DNA of 32,241 nt from Protofrankia sp. CiP1_Cm_nod1 (GCF_920888515.1 NZ_CAKKTM010000150.1:1-32241), one strand, 5' to 3'. Counted from the stretch's first letter, positions 23,362 to 32,175 are shown. The notes: a model not told the origin generated them from the sequence alone. Made by a program: numbers and translations.

Positions 23362-24941
23362 GTGCTCGGCCTGAGTCCGTCGCGGATCGCGAGCCGTCTG
23401 CGCTCGCGGTCCGCGGCGTCTCCAAGACGTTCTTCGGCAATCCGGCCCTGTCCGGCGTCGACATCGACGTGGCCGCCGGCGAGGTCCACGCGCTGCTGGG
23501 CGAGAACGGTTCGGGCAAGTCCACGATCATCAAGATCCTGGCGGGGTACCACCGGCCCGATCCGGGCGGTGAGGTCCTCGTTGCCGGCCGTGCCCTGGAG
23601 CCGGGCTCACCGGACTCCGCGTACGCCCTCGGCTGCCGGTTCGTCCACCAGGACCTGGGCCTGATCGACTCCCGTTCGATCGCCGACAACCTCGCGCTGG
23701 TCGCCGGGTTCCCGCTGAAGTGGGGCACCGTCCGGGACGGGGAGCTGCGGCGTACAGCGCGCCGGGACCTCGCCCGCGTCGGGCTGGATCTCGACCCGGA
23801 TCTTCTGGTCGGGACGCTCTCGCCCGCCGAGCGCACGGGTGTCGCGGTGGCCCGCGCGCTCCGGGAGGACGCGTCCGCGCCGCCGGTGTCGCTGCTGGTG
23901 CTCGACGAGCCCACCGCCACTCTGCCCGACGCGGAGGTGCAGCATCTGCTGGCGATGGTGCGCACGGTGGCGAACCGCGGAGTCGGGGTTCTCTACGTGA
24001 CGCACCGGCTGGAAGAGGTCTTCCAGGTGGCCACGACGATCACCGTGCTCCGCGACGGCCACCGGGTGGCCCGGGTCCCGGTCGCCTCGGTGAGCCGGGC
24101 GGAGCTGATCTCCCTGCTCGTCGGCACGGAGTTCGAGGACGTCCACCGGGTGTCGGCCGAACTGCCGGTGGAGCACGACGAGCCGCTGCTGGTCGCCGAC
24201 GCGGTCTCGGCCGGCCCGATCGACCGGATCTCGCTGGAGATACGGGCGGGTGACGTCGTCGGGGTCGCCGGGATCACCGGCTCCGGACGGGAGAGCCTGC
24301 TGTCGGTCCTGTTCGGGGCCCATCCCAGACAGGCCGGCACGGTCCGCGTCGGGCAGACGGCCCTGCCGCCGTCACGGCCTGATCTGGCGATGAGGGCCGG
24401 CGTCGCGTTCCTCCCCCCGGACCGCAAGACACAGGGCGGCTTCCTCGACCTGGGCGTGCGGGAGAACATGACGATCAGTGACCTCGCGCCGTTCTGGCGT
24501 CGCCTGCGGCTGTCGCGGCGCCAGGAGAAGAGCGAGGTGACGGGCTGGATCGAGCGTCTGAGCGTCAGGCCGGCGGCGGCCGAGGCGCCGCTGTCCTCCC
24601 TCAGCGGCGGCAACCAGCAGAAGGTCCTGTTCGCGAAGTGGCTACGCCGTACGCCGAAGGTGTTCCTGCTGGACGAGCCGACGCAGGGCGTGGACATCGG
24701 CGCCAAGGCCGACCTGCACCTGGAGATCCTGGAGGCCGCGAGAGCCGGCGCCGGCGTCGTCGTCAGCTCGTCGGACACCGACGAGCTCGCGGCGTTGTGC
24801 CACCGGGTGCTGGTCCTGCGCGAAGGGCGGATCGCGGCCTCCCTGGCCGGCAGCGCCGTCACGGCGGCGGCAATTTCACACGCGTGCCTCGGCGCAGACC
24901 TCGGGGCGGGCCTCGGAGCGAACGATGGGGGGATTTCATGA
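23358..24941 (+). CDS. Sugar ABC transporter ATP-binding protein (two ABC domains, RbsA/MglA type)
   Basis: A 527-residue double ATPase powering the importer. Domain 1: Walker A GENGSGKST (48-56), signature region LSPAERTGVAVARAL, Walker B LLVLDEPTATL, and H-loop YVTHRLEE. Domain 2: degenerate Walker A GITGSGRESL, canonical signature LSGGNQQKVLFAKWL, and Walker B VFLLDEPTQGVD. One degenerate site is normal for this family. The GTG start at 23358 overlaps the receptor stop (GTGA) with GGAAG upstream; the longer frame from 23346 is less likely. The last 20 residues are Ala/Gly/Leu-rich. Confidence 0.93.
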   Translation: MSARPESVADREPSALAVRGVSKTFFGNPALSGVDIDVAAGEVHALLGENGSGKSTIIKILAGYHRPDPGGEVLVAGRALEPGSPDSAYALGCRFVHQDLGLIDSRSIADNLALVAGFPLKWGTVRDGELRRTARRDLARVGLDLDPDLLVGTLSPAERTGVAVARALREDASAPPVSLLVLDEPTATLPDAEVQHLLAMVRTVANRGVGVLYVTHRLEEVFQVATTITVLRDGHRVARVPVASVSRAELISLLVGTEFEDVHRVSAELPVEHDEPLLVADAVSAGPIDRISLEIRAGDVVGVAGITGSGRESLLSVLFGAHPRQAGTVRVGQTALPPSRPDLAMRAGVAFLPPDRKTQGGFLDLGVRENMTISDLAPFWRRLRLSRRQEKSEVTGWIERLSVRPAAAEAPLSSLSGGNQQKVLFAKWLRRTPKVFLLDEPTQGVDIGAKADLHLEILEAARAGAGVVVSSSDTDELAALCHRVLVLREGRIAASLAGSAVTAAAISHACLGADLGAGLGANDGGIS

Positions 24942-25984
24942 GCGCGACAGACAGGCGCAGGTTCAGCTTCGGTCTGCAGAACTACAGCGGGCTCTACCTG
25001 TGGGCGACGTTCATCATCGTGTTCGGGATCTGGAAACCGGACCTCTTCCTGACCAGTGCCACGTTGCACTCGGTGGCCGCCGCTCAGGCGGTGTCGGCGA
25101 TGCTGGCCCTCGGCCTGCTCATCCCGCTCACCGCCGGCGTGTACGACCTGTCGATCGGCGCGGTGACCAACCTGTCGACGGTGCTCGTGGTCGACCTGCA
25201 GACCGTGCACCACGTGGGCATGGGCCCGGCGATTCTCGTGGCGGTCGTCACGTCGGCCGCGATCGGGACGCTGTCTGGGTTCATCGTCGTCAAACTGAAG
25301 GTCAACTCCTTCGTCACCACGCTCGGCATGGCGACCGTCGTCGCCGCCGTTCAGACGATCATTTCGGGAGGAACCCAGCCGTTCCCGCCGGTCAGTTCGG
25401 CGTGGACCGGTTTCACCCAGCACACCGTGCTCGGTTTCCAGATCATCGTCCTCTACATGCTCGTGCTCGCGTTCATCGTCTGGTGGCTGCTCGACCACAC
25501 GCCGGTGGGCCGCTACCTGTACGCCATCGGGGGCAGTTCGGAAGCCGCGCGGCTGACCGGGATCAGCGTGGGCCGCTGGACGTGGCTGTCGCTGATAGCG
25601 TCCTCCACCATTGCCGGGGCCGCCGGGATCTTCTATGCGTCCCTGTCCGGGCCGTCCCTGACCTTCGGCCAGGCGCTGCTGCTGCCGGCGTTCGCCGCGG
25701 TCTTCCTCGGCTCGACGCAGCTGCGGCCCGGCCGGTTCAACGTCTGGGGCACGCTGCTGGCCGTCTACGTGCTCGCCACCGGCGTGCAGGGCCTGCAGTT
25801 CGTCACCGGGGTCCAGTGGCTCAACGACATGTTCAACGGTGTCGCTCTGCTCGCCGCGGTGTCCTTCGCCGTCTGGCGGCAGGGGACGAAGGGCCGGCGC
25901 CGTGAGCGGGCGGCAGCCGCCGACGACACACCGGCCGAACAGCCCGCCGAGGCTGCGGACGTCAGACAGCCGGTCAGGTCCTGA
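24938..25984 (+). CDS. Sugar ABC transporter permease
   Basis: A 348-residue membrane protein of the RbsC/branched-chain permease type, with about eight to ten helices. The family hallmarks are LIPLTAGVYDLSIGAVTNLS, then VNSFVTTLGMATVVAAVQTI, YAIGGSSEAARLTGI and the closing LLPAFAAVFLGSTQLRPG. The ATG at 24938 overlaps the ATPase stop by 4 bp and has a GGGGGGAT site upstream; the open frame to 24638 lies inside the ATPase gene and is discarded. The Ala/Glu/Arg-rich C-terminus is cytoplasmic. Last gene of the operon. Confidence 0.93.
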   Translation: MSATDRRRFSFGLQNYSGLYLWATFIIVFGIWKPDLFLTSATLHSVAAAQAVSAMLALGLLIPLTAGVYDLSIGAVTNLSTVLVVDLQTVHHVGMGPAILVAVVTSAAIGTLSGFIVVKLKVNSFVTTLGMATVVAAVQTIISGGTQPFPPVSSAWTGFTQHTVLGFQIIVLYMLVLAFIVWWLLDHTPVGRYLYAIGGSSEAARLTGISVGRWTWLSLIASSTIAGAAGIFYASLSGPSLTFGQALLLPAFAAVFLGSTQLRPGRFNVWGTLLAVYVLATGVQGLQFVTGVQWLNDMFNGVALLAAVSFAVWRQGTKGRRRERAAAADDTPAEQPAEAADVRQPVRS

Positions 25985-26040
25985 CGCTCAGGCGCCGCAA
26001 CGGCCAGGCGGTCGTGGGGGCGGCCAGATGCCATGGCCGC

Positions 26041-26104
26041 CTGGTGCCGGGGCCGCCTGGTGCCGGGACCGCCTGGTGCCGGGACCGCCTGGTGCCGGGA
26101 CCGC
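26041..26104. repeat. Four tandem copies of a 16-bp repeat
   Basis: CTGGTGCCGGGACCGC is repeated four times (26041, 26057, 26073, 26089), the first copy with one change. It lies in the spacer between the convergent permease and GntR genes. Confidence 0.97.
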
Positions 26105-26157
26105 CGGGCGGTTGTGACGGGCGGAACCTGTGACGGTCAGCAGTCGTGACGGTCGAA

Positions 26158-26189
26158 GGCCGCGCGATGACGAACATCGTCGCGCGGCC
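26158..26189. terminator. Bidirectional hairpin between ABC operon and GntR gene
   Basis: GGCCGCGCGATGA (26158-26170) pairs with TCGTCGCGCGGCC (26177-26189) over 13 bp with one G-T wobble and a 6-nt loop (CGAACA). It lies between two convergent transcription units, 174 bp after the permease stop and 155 bp after the regulator stop. The stem is visible; its role is inferred. Confidence 0.62.
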
Positions 26190-26343
26190 GGCGGCTCTGG
26201 TGGCCCCCGGCGCGGTGCGGGGCGCGTCAGGTGAGGTATCACCGGCCGGACCGGGAACAAAACCGTGATGAATGCCCGGTCCCCGCGCCGTCAGCCGGAC
26301 CCGGTGCCCGCCGCGAGCAACGGGCAATGGCGTTGCCCAGTCA

Positions 26344-27120
26344 TCATCCGGTCAGCTCGGCCACTGGGGCGCGCGTGCCGGCGGAGGAGATTTTTCTGAT
26401 ATTCGGGGACGGGTGCGGATCGTCAGTTCGAATCAGGTCGTCGTTGTGGAGTTTCATCGCCCTGTCGAACGCGAAGCGATTACGGGTGCGGATCGCCTCG
26501 ATGATGTCGGAGTGCACGTTCAGGCTGTGCCGGAGCATCGGTTCGTGGCCGTCGACGAACGTCGCCCGGCTCAGCGTCGCCTCGAGCAGGGCAACCACGC
26601 TCTGGTGCATGCCGTCCAGCACCGGGATCCGCGCGGCGGTGACCAGCGCGCGGTGCATGCTCATGGCGCCCTCGACGTAGCCGCGCGCGTCCCGGGCCGA
26701 GGCCATGTGGTCATAGGCGTCCTGGATCGCGTCGACGTCACCGGCGGTCGCGCGGTCGAAGGCGACGGCGGCCAGGCCGGCCTCGAGGTGCATCCGGGCC
26801 TCGAACAGCTGGAGGGGATGGGTACCGGAGTCGTGGAACCACAGGTCCATCGCTCCCAGCCGGACCTGTGGGGGCAGGCTGGCGACGAAGATGCCGCCGC
26901 CGGTGCCCGGGCGTACGCCCACCAGGCCCCGGTTGCGCAGGATCCGCAGGGTCTCGTTCATGACTGTCGGACTGATGCCGAACCGTTCCATGAACTCGAC
27001 GCGCCGACCGAGGTGCGCGCCGATCGGCAGCCGCGTCTCGAGGATCTCGCCCTCGATGTCAGCGGCTACCTGCTCGGCGCGCGATTTGCGAGCAACCGAA
27101 CCGGGTCGTCGTCTGGCCAC
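26344..27120 (-). CDS. GntR-family transcriptional regulator, FadR subfamily
   Basis: A 258-residue regulator. The N-terminal winged helix (about 14-80) reads EQVAADIEGEILETRLPIGA, then HLGRRVEFMERFGISPTVMN and LRNRGLVGVRPGTGGGIFV. The C-terminal FCD ligand-binding domain (about 100-235) has FEARMHLEAGLAAVA, MHRALVTAARIPVL and the late HSDIIEAIRTRNRFAFDRAM, which supply metal-binding His/Asp. The GTG at 27120 has an excellent GAGGAGAGG five bases upstream. It is convergent with the sugar ABC operon and is a plausible regulator of it, although nothing in the sequence proves this. Confidence 0.92.
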   Translation of the reverse strand: MARRRPGSVARKSRAEQVAADIEGEILETRLPIGAHLGRRVEFMERFGISPTVMNETLRILRNRGLVGVRPGTGGGIFVASLPPQVRLGAMDLWFHDSGTHPLQLFEARMHLEAGLAAVAFDRATAGDVDAIQDAYDHMASARDARGYVEGAMSMHRALVTAARIPVLDGMHQSVVALLEATLSRATFVDGHEPMLRHSLNVHSDIIEAIRTRNRFAFDRAMKLHNDDLIRTDDPHPSPNIRKISSAGTRAPVAELTG

Positions 27121-27179
27121 GGGAACCTCTCCTCGGAGGTGGCGATGTGCCGTTCGAGTAGGACGATGTAAAGGCCAGA

Positions 27180-27195
27180 ATTATATACATGATAT
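27180..27195 (-). promoter_or_regulatory. -10 element and overlapping dyad upstream of the GntR gene
   Basis: On the minus strand TATAAT (27185 down to 27180) is a consensus -10, giving a leader of about 50 nt to the GTG at 27120. The dyad ATAT-ACATG-ATAT at 27183-27195 overlaps it, a position suited to autorepression. No good -35 box is seen. Confidence 0.4.
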
Positions 27196-27462
27196 CCGAT
27201 GTCGGGGAAGGTTGCGCGCGTCCACGGAGCGGGAATGAAGTGCCGTATCTGATGTGTGAACCGTTCCGTCCGCGTTGGGCGGGCCCGCTGGTGGGCCACG
27301 GGCATTCCGCCGGGAGACCGGGCCGCGATCGTGGCGGGGCGTTCGCGTCCCGCGCATGATTCCCGTGGCATCCTCACGGCTGGTCGCTTCCCGGCCACGG
27401 TCACGCGTGGGCCCGCCCCCTGCGCCCGACCGGGCTGGCCGCACCGTGAACCGCTCCGCCCG

Positions 27463-27523
27463 CTCCGTCTGTCCCGTCCCCTCCGTCTGTCCCCTCCGTC
27501 TGTCCCGTCCGCTCCGTCTGTCC
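27463..27523. repeat. Interrupted 12-bp repeat
   Basis: CTCCGTCTGTCC occurs at 27463, 27481, 27494 and 27512 with variable GTCC/CCGTCCG spacers. Confidence 0.88.
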
Positions 27524-27825
27524 TGTCCGCCGCGTCCGTGCCGTCGGCCGGCGTCCGTGGGGACGTCTGCCGGGAGATTCATCGGGACGGCCGCCGGGGT
27601 GGCCGCGGAACATCTGTCCGGAATGTCCGCAGGACGTTCGAGATGTCCGACGGACAGCTGGCGGACAGACCGTCGTTGCGCGACGAAAAGCCTTTTAGGA
27701 TGATCATCCAACGGTGGGACGCAGTGCGGTCACGATCGGCGGTAATGATCATGATGAATGTGTACCTTCTCGACGGTTTCCGGCTCGTCCGGAAGGACGT
27801 GGTGGTCAACCTCCCGGTGAGCGCG

Positions 27826-27867
27826 CGGCACTGCGGGAACCGGAAGCGGCACTGCGGGAACCGGAAG
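27826..27867. repeat. 21-bp tandem duplication
   Basis: Two exact adjacent copies of a 21-bp unit beginning CGGCACTGCGGGAACC. Confidence 0.95.
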
Positions 27868-28033
27868 ACGCCGGCCCGGCCGACGGCGGACGGGAGAAAT
27901 AGGCAGACGGGGGAAATAGGCGGACGAGAGAGGGGGAGCAGGCGGACGGGGCGGGCAACGGCTGCCGCGGCGAATTCCCCGGCCGGCCCGCTGTAACGGG
28001 ACCGCGGCCGGCGGGTCGGCCCACGAACCCTAT

Positions 28034-28044
28034 TACCCAGGGTA
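28034..28044. promoter_or_regulatory. TACCC-A-GGGTA palindrome
   Basis: A perfect 11-bp palindrome about 190 bp upstream of the small HhH-like gene, in a locally AT-richer stretch. It could be an operator. The half-sites resemble those described for CsoR-type regulators, but the 1-bp spacer does not fit what I recall of them. Confidence 0.25.
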
Positions 28045-28234
28045 TTCGGCACGTTTCTGGTGACTTTCCGGATTTCATCGGTGCAGGCGTATGGCCCGAA
28101 AAATCCACCACCCGGCGGGCGTCCGGGAAGTGGGTGCCGCTGGTGCGTTTCCGGGTGCGGCATCATACTTGTGGGCACCGGGGCCGCCGGCCGGATGGCG
28201 GGACCGTCGGACGCCAGGAGGAAACGAGGAAATC

Positions 28235-28456
28235 ATGGCTGCCATCGATCTCGACAAAGTGCTGGACAAGGCGTGGGCGGACAGGGAGCTGCCGGAGATC
28301 CTGGCCGCCCCGGTGTCGGCTCTGAAAGGGGTTTCCGACCGTGACGGCGAGCTGCTGCGAGAGGCATTCAACATCAAAACAGTGGCCGATCTGGCCAGTC
28401 TGAAGTATTTTCGCTGGGCTTCGGCGCTCGCCGCGCTGAACGTCCCGGCCAAGTAG
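28235..28456 (+). CDS. Small helix-hairpin-helix-like protein of unknown function
   Basis: This is a 73-residue protein. The segment PVSALKGVSDRDGELLREAF followed by NIKTVADLASLKYFRWASAL is the classic (GV)xxxxxxLxxxFxIxTVxDLA arrangement of helix-hairpin-helix repeats, as in DUF4332-like proteins. Such domains bind nucleic acid or act as protein scaffolds. The ATG at 28235 is well supported: AGGAGG at 28216-28221 and GAGGA at 28226-28230. A longer frame to 28091 is not needed. It is monocistronic with a likely hairpin after its stop. I recognise the pattern but know no assigned function. Confidence 0.8.
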   Translation: MAAIDLDKVLDKAWADRELPEILAAPVSALKGVSDRDGELLREAFNIKTVADLASLKYFRWASALAALNVPAK

Positions 28457-28483
28457 GCCGGGCCCGGGGCTACGAATCCAGGC

Positions 28484-28507
28484 GGCCGGCCGGGTGGCCC
28501 GCCGGCC
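28484..28507 (+). terminator. GC hairpin after the small HhH-like gene
   Basis: GGCCGGCCGGG (28484-28494) can pair with CCCGCCGGCC (28498-28507) with one bulged base and a 3-nt loop, 28 bp past the stop codon. Confidence 0.4.
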
Positions 28508-28785
28508 GGAGGTAATCCCGCACGGCCGTTGTGCCCCGGACCGTCTCAGGGGGCAATGCCCGTGCCCGGCCGCGCCATGTCGGCCGCCTCGTCAGCCCGT
28601 AATCCCTGTCACCCTCTTCGTGAAAGCCGTGCCCGGCCGTATGCCGTGCTCATCCACGCCGTCCCGGCGGCCACCCGGGCGGGACGGTGTGCCGCCGGCT
28701 GCCGGCCGCGCGTCCCGCGCCGTTCTCCTGATGTCCCTCGGCTCTCCCGAGGCCCCTCGTCCGTCGCGGAGCGAGGGTGGAGCAA

Positions 28786-28878
28786 ATGGATCAGCGAAAA
28801 ATTTCCGCTATCTCCGGTAGTGTCACGAATATTTTCGTCGTCGGGAATCTTCCGCTCTGCCGCGCGGCCCGCCGGTGA
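28786..28878 (+). CDS. Possible 30-residue small ORF
   Basis: ATG at 28786 follows GGTGGAG by about four bases and encodes MDQRKISAISGSVTNIFVVG plus ten more residues to a TGA at 28876. Its codons are unusually AT-rich for the window. It sits alone in the 740-bp spacer 28457-29197. It could be a leader or small protein, or chance; no domain is recognisable. Confidence 0.2.
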   Translation: MDQRKISAISGSVTNIFVVGNLPLCRAARR

Positions 28879-29104
28879 CCGCGGCCGGGCCGGTCCGCCA
28901 CGTTTGCCGATGCTCTTGTGACGAGGGTTACGTGTTGATGGTCACGGCCGCGGGATCATGTGCCGAACAACACGATCAGGCACCGGGCGGACGGATGATG
29001 AATGCAGCCGGATGCCCTCGTGGCCAATGATCCGGACACCTCTGCGTGTGGCGTGGCCGCGCCGTAGACTCCGGCTCGTTTGGCCGCGTTGTGTCGCGCT
29101 TCCT

Positions 29105-29140
29105 CAACAGGCCGAACATCGCCAACAGGTCGAACATCGC
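29105..29140. repeat. 18-bp tandem duplication upstream of the APC transporter
   Basis: CAACAGGCCGAACATCGC (29105-29122) is repeated with one change at 29123-29140, within the leader region of the transporter gene. Confidence 0.93.
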
Positions 29141-29197
29141 CCTTCGGGGTGACGCACGGTCGACCGGTAGGCCGCCTGGCGACTACGGGATGTGGTT

Positions 29198-31213
29198 ATG
29201 AACGAACCCTTACCCTCGACGCGACTCCGTATCCGATGGAAGGCACTGGCAGTGACCGTCACAGAGCCTCTCCGGAGAAACCAGCACGACCAGCGTCTAC
29301 GTACCTGGCTGCTCCAGGGCCTGGCCGAGCGGTCGCGGCGGCACGCGGGGCCGCACACCCAGCCGTCGGTCGAGCATCGACGGCACTCGTGGTGGCGTGT
29401 GATGTGTCTCACGGGAGTGGACTACTTCTCCACCCTTGGCTACCAGCCCGGCATCGCCGCTCTCGCCGCCGGCAGCCTCAGCCCGGTCGCGACCCTGATC
29501 CTCGTGCTGCTCACCCTCTTCGGGGCCCTGCCCGTCTACCGCAAGGTGGCGTCGGCAAGCCCCCACGGCGAGGGATCCATCGCGATGCTGGAACACCTGC
29601 TGCCGTGGTGGTCGGGGAAGCTGCTCGTCCTGGTCCTGCTGGGCTTCGCCGCCACCGACTTTCTCATCACGATCACCCTGTCGGCTGCCGACGCCACCGC
29701 GCACCTCATCGAGAACCCGTACGCCCCGCACTTCCTGCACGGCCACAACCTGCTGGTCACGCTGGTGCTGCTCGCCCTGCTCGCCGCGGTGTTCCTCAAG
29801 GGCTTCACCGAGGCCCTCGGTATCGCGGTCGCCCTGGTCATGATCTATCTGGCGCTGAACCTCGTCGTCGTGCTGGCCGGTGTGGCCCAGGTGCTGCGCA
29901 CCCCGCACGTCGTCGACGACTGGCGCGCACTGATGGTGGCCGAGCACCCGAACCCCCTGGTGATGATCGGGGTGGCGCTCATAGTGTTCCCCAAGCTCGC
30001 GCTGGGCCTTTCCGGTTTCGAGACCGGGGTGGCGGTGATGCCGCTCATCCGCGGGGACGCGTCCGACACCGAGGAGCGTCCCACCGGGCGGATCCGGGGA
30101 ACCCGGCATCTGCTCACCACAGCGGCGTTGATTATGAGCGTTTTTCTGCTGGCCAGCAGCATGGTGACAACCCTGCTCATCCCGAAGGCGGAATTCGAGA
30201 CGGGTGGTGCCGCCAACGGCCGCGCCCTGGCCTATCTCGCCCACGAACTGCTGGGCACCGTCTTCGGGACCTGCTACGACATCAGCACCATCGCGATCCT
30301 GTGGTTCGCCGGGGCGTCCGCGCTGGCGGGGCTGCTCAATCTGGTGCCCCGTTATCTGCCGCGTTACGGTATGGCCCCGCACTGGGCGCGTGCGGTCCGC
30401 CCGCTGGTCCTGGTGTTCACCGTGGTCGCGTTCGTCGTCACGGTGCTGTTCCGGGCCAGTGTCGACAAACAGGCCGGCGCCTACGCGACCGGTGTGCTCG
30501 TCCTCATCACGTCGGCGTCGCTGGCGGTGACGCTGGCTTCGGCGAAACGGCGTCGGCGCGTGTACACCGCCGGGTTCGCGACCATCTCGACCGTCTTCGT
30601 CTACACCACCATCGCGAATATCATCGAACGGCCGGACGGCCTGATCATCGGTTCGTTCTTCATTATGGCGATCATTGTCGTGTCGTTCGCGTCGCGCGGG
30701 ATACGCGCGTTCGAGCTGCGTGTCACGGACGTCCGCCTGGACGACACCGCGACACGGTTCGTCACCGAGGCCGCCCGCGCCGGTGAGCTGCGGCTGATCG
30801 CCAATGAACCGGACCTGCGCGACGCCGCCGAGTACTCCGACAAGGAACAGCAGGAACGTCACGACCTGCATATCCCCGACGGGGATCCGCTGCTCTTCGT
30901 CGAGGTGACGGTGTCGGACGCGTCCGAGTTCGAAAGCGAGCTGGACGTCCGGGGCGAGGAGCGTCACGGCTACCGGATCCTGAAGCTGACGAGCACCTCG
31001 GTGCCGAACGCGATCGCGGCACTGCTGCTGTACCTGCGTGACTTCACCGGTGAGCGGCCGCACGTCTATTTCGAGTGGGGCGAGGGAAATCCGCTGCTCA
31101 ACCTGTTGCGGTTCCTCTTCATCGGGGTCGGCGAGGTCGCGCCTGTCACCCGCGAGGTGCTGCGTGAAGCCGAGCCCGAACCAGCCCGGCGGCCCTTCGT
31201 CCACGTCGGCTGA
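29198..31213 (+). CDS. APC-superfamily amino-acid/cation permease with soluble C-terminal region
   Basis: A 671-residue transporter with about twelve membrane helices between residues 65 and 505. The signature after the cytoplasmic, Arg-rich N-terminus is [20 protein letters not shown], then [20 protein letters not shown] and [10 protein letters not shown]. This is the unwound-helix-1 pattern of APC-type carriers and resembles a conserved, poorly characterised actinobacterial/proteobacterial group. Residues about 505-671 are hydrophilic ([17 protein letters not shown], then [20 protein letters not shown]) and form a separate domain, a layout also seen in KimA-type potassium carriers. Substrate is uncertain. 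ATG 29198 has GGGA seven bases upstream; GTG 29192 is an alternative. Confidence 0.85.
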   Translation: MNEPLPSTRLRIRWKALAVTVTEPLRRNQHDQRLRTWLLQGLAERSRRHAGPHTQPSVEHRRHSWWRVMCLTGVDYFSTLGYQPGIAALAAGSLSPVATLILVLLTLFGALPVYRKVASASPHGEGSIAMLEHLLPWWSGKLLVLVLLGFAATDFLITITLSAADATAHLIENPYAPHFLHGHNLLVTLVLLALLAAVFLKGFTEALGIAVALVMIYLALNLVVVLAGVAQVLRTPHVVDDWRALMVAEHPNPLVMIGVALIVFPKLALGLSGFETGVAVMPLIRGDASDTEERPTGRIRGTRHLLTTAALIMSVFLLASSMVTTLLIPKAEFETGGAANGRALAYLAHELLGTVFGTCYDISTIAILWFAGASALAGLLNLVPRYLPRYGMAPHWARAVRPLVLVFTVVAFVVTVLFRASVDKQAGAYATGVLVLITSASLAVTLASAKRRRRVYTAGFATISTVFVYTTIANIIERPDGLIIGSFFIMAIIVVSFASRGIRAFELRVTDVRLDDTATRFVTEAARAGELRLIANEPDLRDAAEYSDKEQQERHDLHIPDGDPLLFVEVTVSDASEFESELDVRGEERHGYRILKLTSTSVPNAIAALLLYLRDFTGERPHVYFEWGEGNPLLNLLRFLFIGVGEVAPVTREVLREAEPEPARRPFVHVG

Positions 31214-31304
31214 CGCCCGGGGCAGCCGGACCACGCCCGGCTGGCAGGGCCGGCCGGGCGGTCGCGCAGCCGGGCGGTCGCGGTCGGCCGGTGACGCTCA
31301 GGGG

Positions 31305-31319
31305 CAGCCGGTACGGCTG
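31305..31319. terminator. Small hairpin between convergent genes
   Basis: CAGCCG-GTA-CGGCTG forms a perfect 6-bp stem in the gap between the APC transporter stop and the SDR stop. It is short and a weak candidate. Confidence 0.35.
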
Positions 31320-31326
31320 ATCGTGG

Positions 31327-32175
31327 TCACTGCGTCCGGCGCAGGACGATGCGGTCGCGCACCCGCGGTGGCAGCCGGGCGACGGCGGCGGCGATGTGGG
31401 CGTCCCTGCCGACGAGATAGCGGGTACGGGGCCGCTGGGTGGTCAGCGCGTGCACGATCACCTTCGCGACCTCCGCCGGGGGGATCCCGGCGGCCTCGTT
31501 GCGCTTCGCGCCCGCGCGGGCGGCGGCGATCTGCCTGCCGTACAGCGTGTCGACGGCCGGGGGCAGCGTCGCGAACAGCCGGTCGGCGGATGCCGCCGCC
31601 GACCGCCAGATCGGTGTGGTGACCGCTCCGGGCTCGATGAGGACGACGTCGATTCCCCAGGGGGCGAGCTCGATGCGCAGCGTGCTGGTGAGCGCGGCCA
31701 GCGCGAACTTCGACGCGGTGTAGGCGCCGAGCAGCGGGGAGACGACCCGGTCGCCGATCGAGCCCACGTTGACGATCCGGCCGTGCCCGTCCCGCAGCAG
31801 GGGGAGCACCGCCTGGGTGACGGCGACCTGGCCGACGACGTTGACATCGAGCTGGCGGCGCAGCTCCGCCGGCGGAAGGAACTCCACCGGCGCGGCGACC
31901 GCGATACCCGCGTTGTTGACCAGGCCGGCAAGGCCTTCGGCCCCGACGGTACCGCGGATGGTGACAGCCGCCGCCGCCACCGCCTCCGGATCGGTGACAT
32001 CGAGCTGGACGGGCACGACCCGCTCGCCGAGCTCGGTCTTCAGCGCGGTCGCGTCCTCCTCCCGGCGTACGCCCGCGATCACCTGTCTGCCCTGGCCGAT
32101 CAGGTGACGCACGGTCGCCGCGCCGATCCCTGTCGACGCTCCGGTGACCACGACGGTCCCCGGGGATGTGGTCAT
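31327..32175 (-). CDS. SDR family NAD(P)-dependent oxidoreductase
   Basis: A complete 282-residue classical short-chain dehydrogenase. The cofactor motif is VVVTGASTGIGAAT (residues 8-21), the stabilising motif LVNNAGIAV, the catalytic serine in IVNVGSIGDRV and the catalytic pair in YTASK, followed by VLIEPGAVTTPIW. The ATG at 32175 has AAGGGA seven bases upstream. A C-terminal helix with Arg-rich sequence extends past the Rossmann core, as in retinol-dehydrogenase-like members. Substrate unknown; convergent with the transporter and facing out of the window. Confidence 0.93.
   Translation of the reverse strand: MTTSPGTVVVTGASTGIGAATVRHLIGQGRQVIAGVRREEDATALKTELGERVVPVQLDVTDPEAVAAAAVTIRGTVGAEGLAGLVNNAGIAVAAPVEFLPPAELRRQLDVNVVGQVAVTQAVLPLLRDGHGRIVNVGSIGDRVVSPLLGAYTASKFALAALTSTLRIELAPWGIDVVLIEPGAVTTPIWRSAAASADRLFATLPPAVDTLYGRQIAAARAGAKRNEAAGIPPAEVAKVIVHALTTQRPRTRYLVGRDAHIAAAVARLPPRVRDRIVLRRTQ

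Larger units (their letters stand above)
27196..28234. other. Intergenic region with simple repeats, no gene seen
   Basis: About 1 kb of low-complexity GC DNA. It holds four copies of CTCCGTCTGTCC (27463-27523), a 21-bp tandem duplication (27826-27846 and 27847-27867), and repeated AAATAGGCxGACG motifs near 27897-27930. Overlapping Arg/Pro/Ser-rich frames on both strands show no domains. The end of the region probably holds the promoter of the 73-residue protein. Confidence 0.5.

Noticed and set aside
26041-26104. CRISPR-like array
   Set aside because: Units are directly adjacent with no spacers and only 16 bp long; the same holds for the other tandem arrays. No cas genes are present.
28034-28044. 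CsoR copper-sensor operator
   Set aside because: Half-sites TACCC/GGGTA resemble CsoR sites, but the spacing is wrong and no copper genes are nearby; kept only as an unspecified palindrome.
28900-29197. c-di-AMP (ydaO-type) riboswitch upstream of the APC transporter
   Set aside because: I could not find the conserved core segments, only an 18-bp duplication; no structure was convincing.
29297-31234. 645-codon minus-strand frame across the APC transporter
   Set aside because: Antisense shadow: very rich in Arg/Gln/Asp/His, the complement of hydrophobic GC-rich codons.
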